Virus record (IMG/VR): IMGVR_UViG_3300030098_005175
Span: 2,143-28,637 of that record
Source of the DNA: a virus
Strand: one strand, 5' to 3'
DNA: 26,495 nucleotides
The notes beneath the pieces are model-generated. The model ran no database searches, was not told the DNA's origin, and saw only the letters and a program-made list of their open reading frames with translations. Shown here in pieces: positions 15,585-23,651 of the stretch; positions within the stretch are counted from its first letter, which is position 1, and each line of letters starts with the position of its first letter. Both the position numbers and the translations under genes were made by a program.

Positions 15585-16039
15585 AAGTTCTCTAATCCAA
15601 ATTTCTTTTTTGCTCTTATAACAGCATCATCAAAAATTTCATCAACAGCTATTTCAGCGGTTAGTTTAGCCGCTTTGAAAAAGCCTCTTCTGGCTTCCAT
15701 CGCTGGAGAATAGTTCAAATTAGAAAACACTCTACCAGCCCCACCAATTGACCTAAAATTAGTGGCCACTTTAAACCTTACAGAAGTTCTTAACCTTCCT
15801 GTATCAACAGGAATGAACCCTTTAGGGCTTGTGCTTCCTCTTGGCTCTCCTTTGCCTCTTTGAGATGGAGTTAACCAAGTTCTTTTCTTGCCTTTTTTAG
15901 TTTTTATAGCCCTTCTATGAGCGGCTAAAACAACATTAGTAAGAAACCTATCAAAGGCATTCTTAGAAACAACGTAAGGAAGCTTTGCTAATTCATCAAT
16001 TTTCTTTTTATCAAATTGTAGATTAAAGCCTTCGCTCAT
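15581..16039 (-). CDS. HK97 gp10-like head-tail/tail completion protein, 152 aa
   Basis: The protein contains the hallmark GFIPVDTGRLRTSVRF (residues ~85-100), the PVDTGxLRxS motif of HK97 gp10-type proteins. It follows a very basic segment (RRAIKTKKGKKRTWLTPSQR) and precedes NYSPAMEARRGFF, the usual YAxxxExG-like region. A helical C-terminus ends KKFGLENL. The family works at the head-tail junction or in tail completion. ATG at 16039 overlaps the stop of the small upstream gene (ATGA), and the stop overlaps the terminator gene start in the same way. The insertion of a basic Pro/Gly-rich stretch makes it slightly different from compact members. Confidence 0.8.
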   Translation of the reverse strand: MSEGFNLQFDKKKIDELAKLPYVVSKNAFDRFLTNVVLAAHRRAIKTKKGKKRTWLTPSQRGKGEPRGSTSPKGFIPVDTGRLRTSVRFKVATNFRSIGGAGRVFSNLNYSPAMEARRGFFKAAKLTAEIAVDEIFDDAVIRAKKKFGLENL

Positions 16040-16215
16040 TCTTTAGCCTCTGGCTCAATGACTTTAGCTTTAACTTCTTTTAATTCTTTTGCCGCTCCTA
16101 GTGCAATCAATCGCCTAGCGTCTACTTTGGGAAGTTCTGCCTCATCACCTTCTTTAAATTTGTGTCTGCCATCAGACAAAAGCGGTTTAATATCTCTTAA
16201 AATTTTAATGATCAT
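16036..16215 (-). CDS. Small head-tail module protein, 59 aa
   Basis: A short gene between connector and gp10-like gene, joined to both by ATGA overlaps (start at 16215, stop at 16036). It encodes MIIKILRDIKPLLSDGRHKF then KEGDEAELPKVDARRLIALG and AAKELKEVKAKVIEPEAKE. The pattern F-x-x-G-D-E-A-E-L-P...A-R-R-L-I-x-x-G-A-A is characteristic of a widespread small phage protein found at this exact place in head-tail modules, function unknown. It is too conserved in layout to be chance. Its start lies inside the connector gene, with GGAGG about 11 bases upstream. Confidence 0.75.
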   Translation of the reverse strand: MIIKILRDIKPLLSDGRHKFKEGDEAELPKVDARRLIALGAAKELKEVKAKVIEPEAKE

Positions 16216-16832
16216 GATGTTGTAAGCCTCCGGTATTTCTGCAACCCTCTTTTAACTTCTGGAAGAAATTCATAATCTCCTGTAAAACTCTGCGACCCTT
16301 CGCCACCGCTAACGCTGTTAATTCCTAAAGCGTTTCTTCTATTGTATAAATAGGCGCATTGCTGGGCAATAACCCTTTGTAAATCGTTAGGAACTCCAGT
16401 AACTCCAGAGCTAACGGCATAGCCTCCAGTATAAGTTACTTTAATAATATCAATCCCAGGCAACCAAGTATTATGATAAGAGCCGGTTAACTCTCTTTTC
16501 CAGCTTGCCTCTCTTATAATTAAGCCTCTTTCTTTTGCGTCACCAGCAGAATAATATTCGGAAGAATCTACTAAGGTAGAAGCACCAAAAGCCCTTTCAG
16601 AATCTTCATGAATTGAAGCAATTGAGGTAATGGGGAAAAGCTTCATTTGTAAAATATTAGTACCGCCAACAGGGTATTCAACCCTTCCAGATTCTTGTTC
16701 AAATTTACGATCACAATAATCTGATACTCTAGCTGATACCAATTCAATTAAAACATCAATAAGGGAGTCTTCTCCTGAGCCAGAAAAATCAAGATAAGCT
16801 TTGACTCTTTCTTTACTTGTTAACTGACTCAT
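16212..16832 (-). CDS. Head-tail connector/adaptor protein (gp6-like), 206 aa
   Basis: Forms the adaptor ring under the portal. N-terminal helices (SKERVKAYLDFSGSGEDSLI, DVLIELVSARVSDYCDRKFE) are the typical start of gp6/gp15-like connectors: a short helix pair ending in ...CxRxF. A beta segment with LFPITSIASIHEDSE, IKVTYTGGYA at ~129-138 and the helix DLQRVIAQQCAYLYNRRNAL follow, ending YRRLTTS. This order (PI-x-S-I, I-x-V-x-Y-x-G-G, P-x-D-L-x-x-A-x-x-x-q) is characteristic. AAGGGAG lies upstream of the ATG at 16832. It comes directly after the capsid gene, as expected. Confidence 0.8.
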   Translation of the reverse strand: MSQLTSKERVKAYLDFSGSGEDSLIDVLIELVSARVSDYCDRKFEQESGRVEYPVGGTNILQMKLFPITSIASIHEDSERAFGASTLVDSSEYYSAGDAKERGLIIREASWKRELTGSYHNTWLPGIDIIKVTYTGGYAVSSGVTGVPNDLQRVIAQQCAYLYNRRNALGINSVSGGEGSQSFTGDYEFLPEVKRGLQKYRRLTTS

Positions 16833-16866
16833 ATGAAAAGACTCCCTTTATTACTTAGTGAGTTGT

Positions 16867-18057
16867 TTAAGCGTGGGTAATATGACCAAGAGCTTCAGGA
16901 ACAACAACCCCACCAGCTACACGCTTTCTAAGAACGATATCAACTAAAGGATAGTCCTTTTCAAGAAGCCTATCAACAACTAAGCCTTCTCTATCTACAA
17001 CATAGAAACCTTTTGAAAAGTCTCCAAAGAAAATAGACTTCTTACCTGTTGCAATATCTGGAAGATCAGCCGCAATGAAATATGGAAATTCAGCAAGCTT
17101 ACCGAAGCCCATACCATCAACAATCGGTTGCCAGATATAATCATTATTCGCTGTTTTAAGCTGGCGAATATCATTAAGCGTTGACTTATTAAAGCACCAT
17201 CTAGCATTAGGATGATATTCAGGCTTTGTTTGACCAAAAGCAAGAGTCATAAGCTGGTCATAAGTTACTGAAGTAGCACCAGCGGCAACATTGTTAAGCC
17301 CTGCCGCACTAGTCAACCCAGTAATTGATCCATAACTAGCAGAACCATCACCAGCCGCAAAAGCATTGCCTTCTTTAACAGCTACCGCATCCGCTAAAGC
17401 GTTAACTGCAATCTGATTAATGTTAGGAATATCCATAAGCGCATCACGGGAAACCTTAACGCAAGCATTAAGATTAGAAGGGGTGATTGTTACCTGATCA
17501 ACTGTAGGTGACCAAGGAGAACTTGGAAAAGTGCTTTCATTGTCCCAAGTAGCGGCCGCAACAGTAGCACGTGGGATAGAAATGCTGTTTCCTTGTGATA
17601 GTGTTAAAACCGTTGAAAATTGCCTGATCGGGCTTTTCTCAGCAACTGTTTTCATAATCATTTCAGCGATATTCTTAGGAACTGCATAACCACCAGAAGC
17701 ATCAGTTAAAGAAAGAATGTTAGCTTTAGTATGAATTTGAGTTTGTAAGCTTCTCATTTTTTCAAGGTGAGTTTCAGGCGTTCTAGTTCCTAGCTGAAGA
17801 TACTTATAAAATAGCCCTTCATATTCAGCAGATTTTTCTTCAATTTCACTAGACACCGCACCAGAAGAAGGCCTTTGAGCCGCCTTAACATTCTGAACAG
17901 TTTCATCAATATCATTTAAACGATTATTGATTTTTTCCCATTTCTCGTCAAAATCAGACTTAAAACGCCTGTTTTCAGCAAGGTTTTTTTCGTTTACGTC
18001 TTTGGCTTCTTCCCAAAGGCGGTTTTGTTCCTCAATGAGGTTCTTGATATCAGTCAT
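16867..18057 (-). CDS. Major capsid protein, HK97 fold, 396 aa
   Basis: Builds the icosahedral head. Residues ~1-105 form a charged coiled-coil scaffold (delta) domain (NLIEEQNRLWEEAKDVNEKN, KINNRLNDIDETVQNVKAAQ), removed by the protease encoded upstream in HK97-type systems. The mature region starts around ILSLTDASGGYAVPKNIAEM (residues ~113-132). It continues with SPIRQFSTVLTLSQGNSISI, the E-loop/spine region ATWDNESTFPSSPWSPTVDQ, VKVSRDALMDIPNINQIAVN, KPEYHPNARWCFNKSTLNDI, and FGDFSKGFYVVDREGLVVDR near the end. These are standard landmarks for the family. AAGGAG precedes the ATG at 18057. A NotI octamer (17552-17559) encodes its Ala-Ala-Ala. Confidence 0.93.
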   Translation of the reverse strand: MTDIKNLIEEQNRLWEEAKDVNEKNLAENRRFKSDFDEKWEKINNRLNDIDETVQNVKAAQRPSSGAVSSEIEEKSAEYEGLFYKYLQLGTRTPETHLEKMRSLQTQIHTKANILSLTDASGGYAVPKNIAEMIMKTVAEKSPIRQFSTVLTLSQGNSISIPRATVAAATWDNESTFPSSPWSPTVDQVTITPSNLNACVKVSRDALMDIPNINQIAVNALADAVAVKEGNAFAAGDGSASYGSITGLTSAAGLNNVAAGATSVTYDQLMTLAFGQTKPEYHPNARWCFNKSTLNDIRQLKTANNDYIWQPIVDGMGFGKLAEFPYFIAADLPDIATGKKSIFFGDFSKGFYVVDREGLVVDRLLEKDYPLVDIVLRKRVAGGVVVPEALGHITHA

Positions 18058-18059
18058 AA

Positions 18060-18821
18060 CTATTTTTCTCCTTTTAAGTTATTGACGTATTTTTGAAGAC
18101 CTGAAAGCGGATTGATTCCCTTTAAAAAAGAATCAGCCACTTCAACACGTGACCGCCTCTGTCTGTCTTCCTTTACAGATGTAATTTCAGTTTCTGGATT
18201 CGCTGGAAAGTCAACGGCTGAAACTTCAAAAACATCAAGTTCCTTTAACTTGTAAACGGTTTTCCCGTTTACAGTTTCTTTTTCATCATCTTTAATTTCA
18301 TAAGCGAAGCTCATTTTATCAATAGCGCCTTGCTTGATTAAACTCATAACCTCACGGCCTGTTTGGACTTCAAGATTAACATCAGCGGAAACCTTAAGCC
18401 CTTTATCATCTTCCCAAATTTTAGCCATGCCAATAGTTTCTTTATGGTTATATTGTAATTTCATAAGCCCATTATTCTTTTGAATAGTCTTAGCAAAAGC
18501 ACCCGGAAGAACAACGTCACCGACTCTATCAATATTATTAAATACTGAAGCATAAGCTTCAAATTTCCCGAAGCTATCAGAGCTTTCAACCTGTTTAAAT
18601 TGAAAACTTTTAGTAAGAAATTTGTTAGGTCTTGCTTTCTCTTCTTCATTTTCCTTTTCTTCATCTTCTGAATAACGCTCTGCGTTATCAAGAAACTCTT
18701 CAGCATCTTCAGCAGATTCAAAACGACCCATTAAAGAATCATCATCTTCATTATAAACGCAATAAGGTTTTCCTTCTTCCCTATCCGCTGGCTTACAGGT
18801 TCTAATATACTTTTCTTCCAT
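18060..18821 (-). CDS. Prohead maturation protease, HK97 gp4/U35-like, with N-terminal extra domain
   Basis: A serine protease that trims the capsid delta domain. The core starts near residue 84 (FGKFEAYASVFNNIDRVGDV, VLPGAFAKTI). The catalytic His is expected at H126 (LQYNHKE) and the Ser at S171 (IDKMSFAYEI), followed by ELDVFEVSAVDFPANPETEI (E199). Residues 1-65 form an extra module: TCKPADREEGKPYCVYNEDD, DSLMGRFESAEDAEEFLDNA, then a very acidic linker (SEDEEKENEEEKA). The CVYxxxxxxxGRFxSxEDAExF pattern is seen as a small module in phage and plasmid proteins and may be an adaptor. ATG at 18821 lies 5 bases after the portal stop, with GGAGG upstream inside the portal gene's end. Confidence 0.87.
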   Translation of the reverse strand: MEEKYIRTCKPADREEGKPYCVYNEDDDSLMGRFESAEDAEEFLDNAERYSEDEEKENEEEKARPNKFLTKSFQFKQVESSDSFGKFEAYASVFNNIDRVGDVVLPGAFAKTIQKNNGLMKLQYNHKETIGMAKIWEDDKGLKVSADVNLEVQTGREVMSLIKQGAIDKMSFAYEIKDDEKETVNGKTVYKLKELDVFEVSAVDFPANPETEITSVKEDRQRRSRVEVADSFLKGINPLSGLQKYVNNLKGEK

Positions 18822-18826
18822 TGCGT

Positions 18827-20941
18827 TTATTCCTCCGCATCTTCATAGCCGATAGCGCACCGGCAATTAATAACATTGTTAGCCGCTCCGTCTGGATCGC
18901 CCGGATAATCTAAGTTTTCAAAGCCGCCAGCTAGTTGCCCGTCTTTGGTTAGCTTTGGAACTTGAAACTGCTCATTTAAACCAATAGCTGGCCTATTAAA
19001 CATAGCCTTATGACTTTCTCTTGTTCTCTCGTCTGGCGTTGGTAACCATATCTTATTAACTACAATAGGCAAATTCTTAGCCGCTTTCTGGCTAGCGAAG
19101 TTAGAGCTAGATATGACTTCTGTTCTCGCTATTGTTTCTGATCGGTTGGGAATTATATGAGCCAGATATAAATCATCGATCATATCTGCCATCTCTCCTA
19201 TTCCTTTTCCTTCAGCTATCGCCTTAGAAACAATATCTTTAATTTCTTTTTTTGTGGTGTCGGTGATCATTACAACCTTTTCACCAACTTGACGATCAAC
19301 AAAATCTTGAATCTCTTGATCATAAAGATCAATAGCCTTGGTTCTTTTTACCTTAAAGCTCTTTTCAAATTCTCTAAGCTGGTCTTCAGCTATATCTAAA
19401 ACAAGCTTTTGCTTTTGTTGCTTATAAAGATCAACGCTACTTTCAAACCATTGATTATTGGCTAGGCTATCAATCTGCTGTGTAAATATACCAGCATCAA
19501 AAGAGTTAGGGTTATCTTCATATTCTTTTAAAAGGTCGTTTACTTGCTCAAGTTGTTTTTTAAACTCTTTACGCATAGCCCTGCCAAAAGACTTAACTCC
19601 TCCGGCTCTCCACTTATCCATTCTTAAACGTTGCGCTCTAAGGCTTCCAGCTCTTTTTAAATTATACTGTTGATCTTCTTTATTATCAGGAGCATCTTCA
19701 GGCTCTGTTTGTTCAGCCTCTACAGGTTCGCTTTCGTCAATCGTAGTTTCTTCTGCGTAAGGGTCGGACCCTTCAAAAGCTATTAAATCAAAACCGATCA
19801 ATTGCCTAGCTTCGTTTAAAGAAATAATTCCTGAGTTGTAAAGATTGATAGCCGCCATGCTTCCAGTCTGAAGCTCTTTTTGTCTGCTTTCAATTCTATA
19901 TTCTTTGATAGATTCAATGTTATCAAAATCAACAACCAGCTTAAGATTCTCGCCAAAGAGTTTAACTAATTGCCTATTAAAAGCATCAAGTATTTTTTGC
20001 ATTTGCGGAACGATACATTGCTTAACAAAATATGCTTTAGCTTCTTTAACGTTTTCATAGGTCATCTTTCCAATGCCTAGAAGTTCATTAGGAACCTTGA
20101 AAGCCATGCCTATTTCTTTTCCTGAAACTTCCATAGCTTTAGACCAATCCATATCAACGGGCTTCATTTGGCTTTCAGTATATTCAATGTCTCCACCAAG
20201 GAACATAACAGAACCAGCGTTAGCCGCTCCACCGTAACGGGTCATAAACTCTTGTTTAAAAGATTCTCTTAAGTCTTCTGGTATACCTCCAGCGGTTCCT
20301 TTAATAATGCCGCTAATCTTAGTATGCTTTTTCATAAGCATAGCGTTATAAACTCGTCCAGCGTTATTTGTATCAATAGACAACGCTGAAGGCTGACTTG
20401 GTGACGCACCTGATAACTTATCATTAGGGTTAAAGTTAGCTAAATGAATAAGCAGATTCTTTTTTAGATCAATCTTAGAATCTCCAATCATGTAAACAAC
20501 TGAACCATTGCTTGAAATAACTTGAACGTCACTAGGATCATATAAAACTAACTCTCTGGAATTAGTTGCAGAATCTCCCCAAATATAAGCGTTGCCTGAT
20601 ATATCTAAGAATGTTGATAACCTGTAGAAAAAATCAAACTGACTTATTGCCTGATTGCCATAAAAGACATTATCAAACATCTTTAATAAAAAAGAATCTG
20701 TAACTTCTCTGTCACCGTCCATTAGTTTAAATGGAATAGCCGCTAGATTGCTAGCCCGTTGATCAATGCACGCATAGACATATGGATTGCTTAAATAACC
20801 TTCTATTCCTAAACCTTCAAAAGAGTTATCAAGATTTAAAAGAAAATTAGAATTAGATAAAGACTGAAGAAAAGATTTTGATTGAACTGGAGCCTGTACG
20901 CTTTTAGATTCTTTCTTAAATAACTTATCAAATAAACCCAA
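18827..20941 (-). CDS. Portal protein fused to a MuF-type minor head domain, 704 aa
   Basis: The N-terminal ~400 residues are an HK97 gp3-type portal: NPYVYACIDQRASNLAAIPF (residues ~52-71), FYRLSTFLDISGNAYIWGDS, LVLYDPSDVQVI, DMDWSKAMEVSGKEIGMAFK and VPNELLGIGKMTYENVKEAK. After an acidic linker (SEPVEAEQTEPEDAPDNKED) come helices and then a MuF domain: IARTEVISSSNFASQKAAKN, IWLPTPDERTRESHKAMFNR and the closing LDYPGDPDGAANNVINCRCA (INCRC signature). One gene thus supplies the DNA-entry ring and a minor head protein usually encoded separately. The start is TTG at 20941 with AGGGAG about 8 bases upstream, overlapping the terminase end by 14 bases. Confidence 0.9.
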   Translation of the reverse strand: MGLFDKLFKKESKSVQAPVQSKSFLQSLSNSNFLLNLDNSFEGLGIEGYLSNPYVYACIDQRASNLAAIPFKLMDGDREVTDSFLLKMFDNVFYGNQAISQFDFFYRLSTFLDISGNAYIWGDSATNSRELVLYDPSDVQVISSNGSVVYMIGDSKIDLKKNLLIHLANFNPNDKLSGASPSQPSALSIDTNNAGRVYNAMLMKKHTKISGIIKGTAGGIPEDLRESFKQEFMTRYGGAANAGSVMFLGGDIEYTESQMKPVDMDWSKAMEVSGKEIGMAFKVPNELLGIGKMTYENVKEAKAYFVKQCIVPQMQKILDAFNRQLVKLFGENLKLVVDFDNIESIKEYRIESRQKELQTGSMAAINLYNSGIISLNEARQLIGFDLIAFEGSDPYAEETTIDESEPVEAEQTEPEDAPDNKEDQQYNLKRAGSLRAQRLRMDKWRAGGVKSFGRAMRKEFKKQLEQVNDLLKEYEDNPNSFDAGIFTQQIDSLANNQWFESSVDLYKQQKQKLVLDIAEDQLREFEKSFKVKRTKAIDLYDQEIQDFVDRQVGEKVVMITDTTKKEIKDIVSKAIAEGKGIGEMADMIDDLYLAHIIPNRSETIARTEVISSSNFASQKAAKNLPIVVNKIWLPTPDERTRESHKAMFNRPAIGLNEQFQVPKLTKDGQLAGGFENLDYPGDPDGAANNVINCRCAIGYEDAEE

Positions 20942-22112
20942 TTTGATAGCTCCCTATTCTAATCATGTAGTTTAAAGCCTGTGTCATCGAGTCAACCTGA
21001 TCATCGTGAATTTTAGGACTAGGGAAAAGTGAACACTCTTCAACAAAGTCCTTAAGCCACGGTTGACCCTCTGGCAAAAACACCCTGCCCGATTCAATGT
21101 AAGCGTTGATCGCATGAACCCTGCTTAGTTTATCCTTATCAACTTTTATTTCCTTGATAGGTAAAGAGGTTGATCTTCTTAACTCCTGAATCAATGAATG
21201 CCCGCTTGCCTTTTTTTCGATAATGATAACAGAGCTTTTATATTTTTGAAATGAGTTTATAACAGTTCTTTTAAGTTCTGGAAACTCAAATTTGTCTCGC
21301 ACTAAATCAACTAGGTAATATCCATCTTGACAATCAGCCCAAAGAGTACCAACAGAATAATCATTTTCTTTGCCCTTTTCAAAAGCTGTATCCCAAGACC
21401 AGACCAACCTTTTAACCTTGGGGAGAACTCTGTAATATTGCCACCAATCAGCTTTTATTAAGTTTGAGCTATCATCTATAAACTCACCCTCTAGCTCTTG
21501 CCTAGCAAAGCTGGTGCTATACTGGCCTTCCAAAGAATCTAGGTAAGACTTAGGAAGAAATAAATTTTGATTAGTCTTGGATTTAATAATCTTATAATCA
21601 TCAAGCCCATTATTAAAAGTCTTGTAGAGCCAGTTAAACCCTTTCGGGGTTGTAGTTATCCAAGCCTTACCGGGCGATAACCTTAAACGCCCTAGCATAA
21701 TAAGCCAAGTATCATCAGACATCATAGCCGCTTCATCCATCCAGAACCAGCCAAGATTTAAACCTCTTAATCTTTCTGGATTGTCAGCAGTCATAAAGTC
21801 TATCTTAGTTCCGTTGTAAAGCTCTGCTACTAACTCAGACTTATTAAAGCTCTTCAACAATCCGCTAGCTTCTGTAATCTCTAAGAAGGTTCTTATAGGT
21901 GCTTTCTTAAGCATGTTATATGTTGGCGCTATTACTGCGCCTCTTGATCCTGCCGGCTGTTTTAATATCTCAATGACACCGGCAAAAGTTTTGCCTGAAC
22001 CAATCCCACCTATAAAAGCCCTGTACTTTGACGCATCGCACCAAAACTGATATTGGGGTTCTGTTGCTGTTGTTAGGTCAACGTCTAAAGCTCTTTGTTC
22101 AGCTATCATCAT
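20928..22112 (-). CDS. terL: Terminase large subunit, 394 aa
   Basis: The ATP-driven packaging motor and genome-cutting nuclease. The Walker A motif GGIGSGKT is at residues 35-42, the Walker B GWFWMDEA at 121-128 (D126, catalytic E127), and the coupling motif WITTTPKG at 151-158. The RNase-H-like nuclease follows: WSWDTAFE (D241), VIIIEKKASG (E299) and HDDQVDSMTQAL (D370, D371, D374). All key acids are present. Length (394) is slightly short but typical for this type. ATG at 22112 (followed by a second ATG) overlaps the small subunit by 14 bases. The short C-terminus after the nuclease suggests little room for an added portal-docking tail. Confidence 0.95.
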   Translation of the reverse strand: MMIAEQRALDVDLTTATEPQYQFWCDASKYRAFIGGIGSGKTFAGVIEILKQPAGSRGAVIAPTYNMLKKAPIRTFLEITEASGLLKSFNKSELVAELYNGTKIDFMTADNPERLRGLNLGWFWMDEAAMMSDDTWLIMLGRLRLSPGKAWITTTPKGFNWLYKTFNNGLDDYKIIKSKTNQNLFLPKSYLDSLEGQYSTSFARQELEGEFIDDSSNLIKADWWQYYRVLPKVKRLVWSWDTAFEKGKENDYSVGTLWADCQDGYYLVDLVRDKFEFPELKRTVINSFQKYKSSVIIIEKKASGHSLIQELRRSTSLPIKEIKVDKDKLSRVHAINAYIESGRVFLPEGQPWLKDFVEECSLFPSPKIHDDQVDSMTQALNYMIRIGSYQIGFI

Positions 22113-22470
22113 TAGAGCCTGAAGGTGGTGTTATATTAACCCTAAATGTAACAGGTTGATCTTCTACCCCTGCCAATTCTTGACGCTCTACATAGCCTCT
22201 CTTCTTGCCCTTAGTTTTTAGATAAAATATAGTTGCGACCGTGTTACCTGATTCTATTTGTGTATATAGTTGGCTTTCTGCCATATCAAGGGCAATACTC
22301 TCGCATTCTTCGACTTTCTGTTTAAATTCTGCGTCGCTCTTAAGCCAGTCATAAAACGTCGTTCTGCCTACCTTAGCCGCCTTTAGGGCATGAGATACCA
22401 CACCATAGCTTACCTCTAAAGCTTTTAGCATTCTTTTTTTAGCGTGTTCGGTTTTGTTCTGCATTGCCAT
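22099..22470 (-). CDS. terS: Terminase small subunit, HTH type, 123 aa
   Basis: Recognises the packaging site and loads the large subunit. An N-terminal helix-turn-helix spans residues ~12-45 (KRMLKALEVSYGVVSHALKA, AKVGRTTFYDWLKSDAEFKQ). The oligomerisation helix ESIALDMAESQLYTQIESGN and ATIFYLKTKGKKRGYVER follow. The DxAExxLxxxIexGNxxAxxFYLKTkgkxRGY pattern is characteristic of phBC6A51-like small terminases. ATG at 22470 (MAM; a second ATG at 22464 is possible) follows an AT-rich gap and opens the structural operon. The C-terminal VTFRVNITPPSGSNDD is the usual flexible tail. Confidence 0.88.
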   Translation of the reverse strand: MAMQNKTEHAKKRMLKALEVSYGVVSHALKAAKVGRTTFYDWLKSDAEFKQKVEECESIALDMAESQLYTQIESGNTVATIFYLKTKGKKRGYVERQELAGVEDQPVTFRVNITPPSGSNDDS

Positions 22471-22576
22471 AATAACCTAATCATACACCACTTAAACCAA
22501 TATTAATATAATTACTATATAATAAGAATATTAATAAGATTAAAGGGGTGTCTGTTTTTGAAACAACCTATTCCCA
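22471..22576. other. AT-rich gap upstream of terminase genes with paired 9-base direct repeats
   Basis: About 106 bases without a gene. Two identical AATATTAAT words lie at 22499-22507 and 22527-22535 (28-base period), each containing the small palindromes AATATT and ATTAAT. A CCCC-containing patch (minus strand, near 22545) breaks the AT tract. I see several AT-rich -10-like words (TATAGT, TATATT, TATGAT on the minus strand) but no -35 at proper spacing, so no promoter is called. It could hold the late promoter or the packaging site, given its place just before the small terminase gene. Confidence 0.35.
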
Positions 22577-22726
22577 TTATGAAACATTTTTAAGCTTTCT
22601 TTTTAAGTAAGAATATATAGCCTTTTGCTCTCTGCTGGGCAAGCTGTTAATAGTTTGACAAAGACAACTTACCCTTGATGAGTATTGTTTATAACTAGGG
22701 AATAAACTTTTTATTAATTGTTTCAT
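22577..22726 (-). CDS. Small hypothetical basic protein, 49 aa
   Basis: A short frame overlapping the end of the exonuclease gene by 32 bases. It encodes MKQLIKSLFPSYKQYSSRVS, CLCQTINSLPSREQKAIYSY and LKRKLKNVS. Its helical, basic second half (LPSREQKAIYSYLKRKLK) looks like a real protein rather than a shadow, and it would close the early operon before the structural genes. The ribosome binding site is weak (AAAAGAA directly before the ATG), so translation may depend on coupling. I do not recognise a family. It could be noncoding. Confidence 0.45.
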   Translation of the reverse strand: MKQLIKSLFPSYKQYSSRVSCLCQTINSLPSREQKAIYSYLKRKLKNVS

Positions 22727-23651
22727 TTCTTTTAATCTTGATAAACGGAGCTGATTCAGAAGTTATTTGAAAGGCTTTTAAATTAGCCCCTTTAGACTTT
22801 AAGAAGCTTTCTAATCCCCTTTTATCTAGGCTAGAGGTTTTTCTAGTTATCCAATCAATCTTAAAATATCTAGACCTGTAGCCTGAAAAGTTCTTTAAAA
22901 GTTCTTTTAGCCTTTTCTCATCAGCTTTAATTTCCTTTTCTTTATCTTTAAAGTCTCTGATCTTTTCTGATAGCTCTTCAATTAAGTTAACATTGTTTTC
23001 ATCGTCTTCCGCTTCAATACCTACTGGCTCAATATAATGCTTTTCTTCTTGCTTTATTTCAATAAACTCATCGTTAATAATGCAATGCCAAAAGTTTTTA
23101 TATGCTTCTATAAGATATTTAATAGTTAAATTATCCCTATCAACCCACTCAATATAAACATTTTCTGATTCCCTAGACTGTGCAAAGAATAAAGACTTAT
23201 CTTGATTGGTGCCAGCCAGTTGAGCCTGAACCTGTATATAATAATGCTCAGGTATTCCGTTTTTATGAAACTCTCTAATTTGTTTATCTCCAACTGTTTT
23301 AATTTCTAAGCTATAGCCGTTCTTTATAGCTACTTTAGACCAGTAAACAGTATCTCCAACAACAGGCAAATCAAAGCCTACACCATCAGGCCTAACTTTA
23401 ATAAAGTCATAGCCGTCAACGGGAAATTGTTGATCATGCAAACTAAAGAACTCTAAGCCTGTTAGCGCTTTTATCTTAGGGAAAGCTTCACCTTCTCTTT
23501 TAATTCCTTCTTGAACATATTCATTATCACTTAAATCCTCTGGTTCTATTCTTCCAGTTTTTTCAAGCCATAGCTCTTTTGGTTTTTTATATGGGCTTTT
23601 GCCCATAACAACAGGGCCATCACTAGCCCCTAGATACCCTTTTCTATTCAT
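22695..23651 (-). CDS. YqaJ-type recombination exonuclease, 318 aa
   Basis: A lambda-exonuclease-like nuclease that resects double-stranded ends to feed the annealing protein. The start has YLGASDGPVVMGKSPYKKPK (residues 6-25), then ELWLEKTGRIE, the typical GxSDxxxxxGxSPyxxpxxLWxeKTG entry. Active-site residues are visible: VRPDGV (D89), LEIKT (E116, K118) and YYIQVQAQLAGT (Q140, Q142). A coiled-coil insert (residues ~222-250, EELSEKIRDFKDKEKEIKAD) leads to a C-terminal segment with ITRKTSSLDKRGLESFLKSK seen in phage members. ATG at 23651 overlaps the previous TGA. Its presumed partner, the Sak3-like protein, is at the other end of the window. Confidence 0.88.
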   Translation of the reverse strand: MNRKGYLGASDGPVVMGKSPYKKPKELWLEKTGRIEPEDLSDNEYVQEGIKREGEAFPKIKALTGLEFFSLHDQQFPVDGYDFIKVRPDGVGFDLPVVGDTVYWSKVAIKNGYSLEIKTVGDKQIREFHKNGIPEHYYIQVQAQLAGTNQDKSLFFAQSRESENVYIEWVDRDNLTIKYLIEAYKNFWHCIINDEFIEIKQEEKHYIEPVGIEAEDDENNVNLIEELSEKIRDFKDKEKEIKADEKRLKELLKNFSGYRSRYFKIDWITRKTSSLDKRGLESFLKSKGANLKAFQITSESAPFIKIKRNETINKKFIP

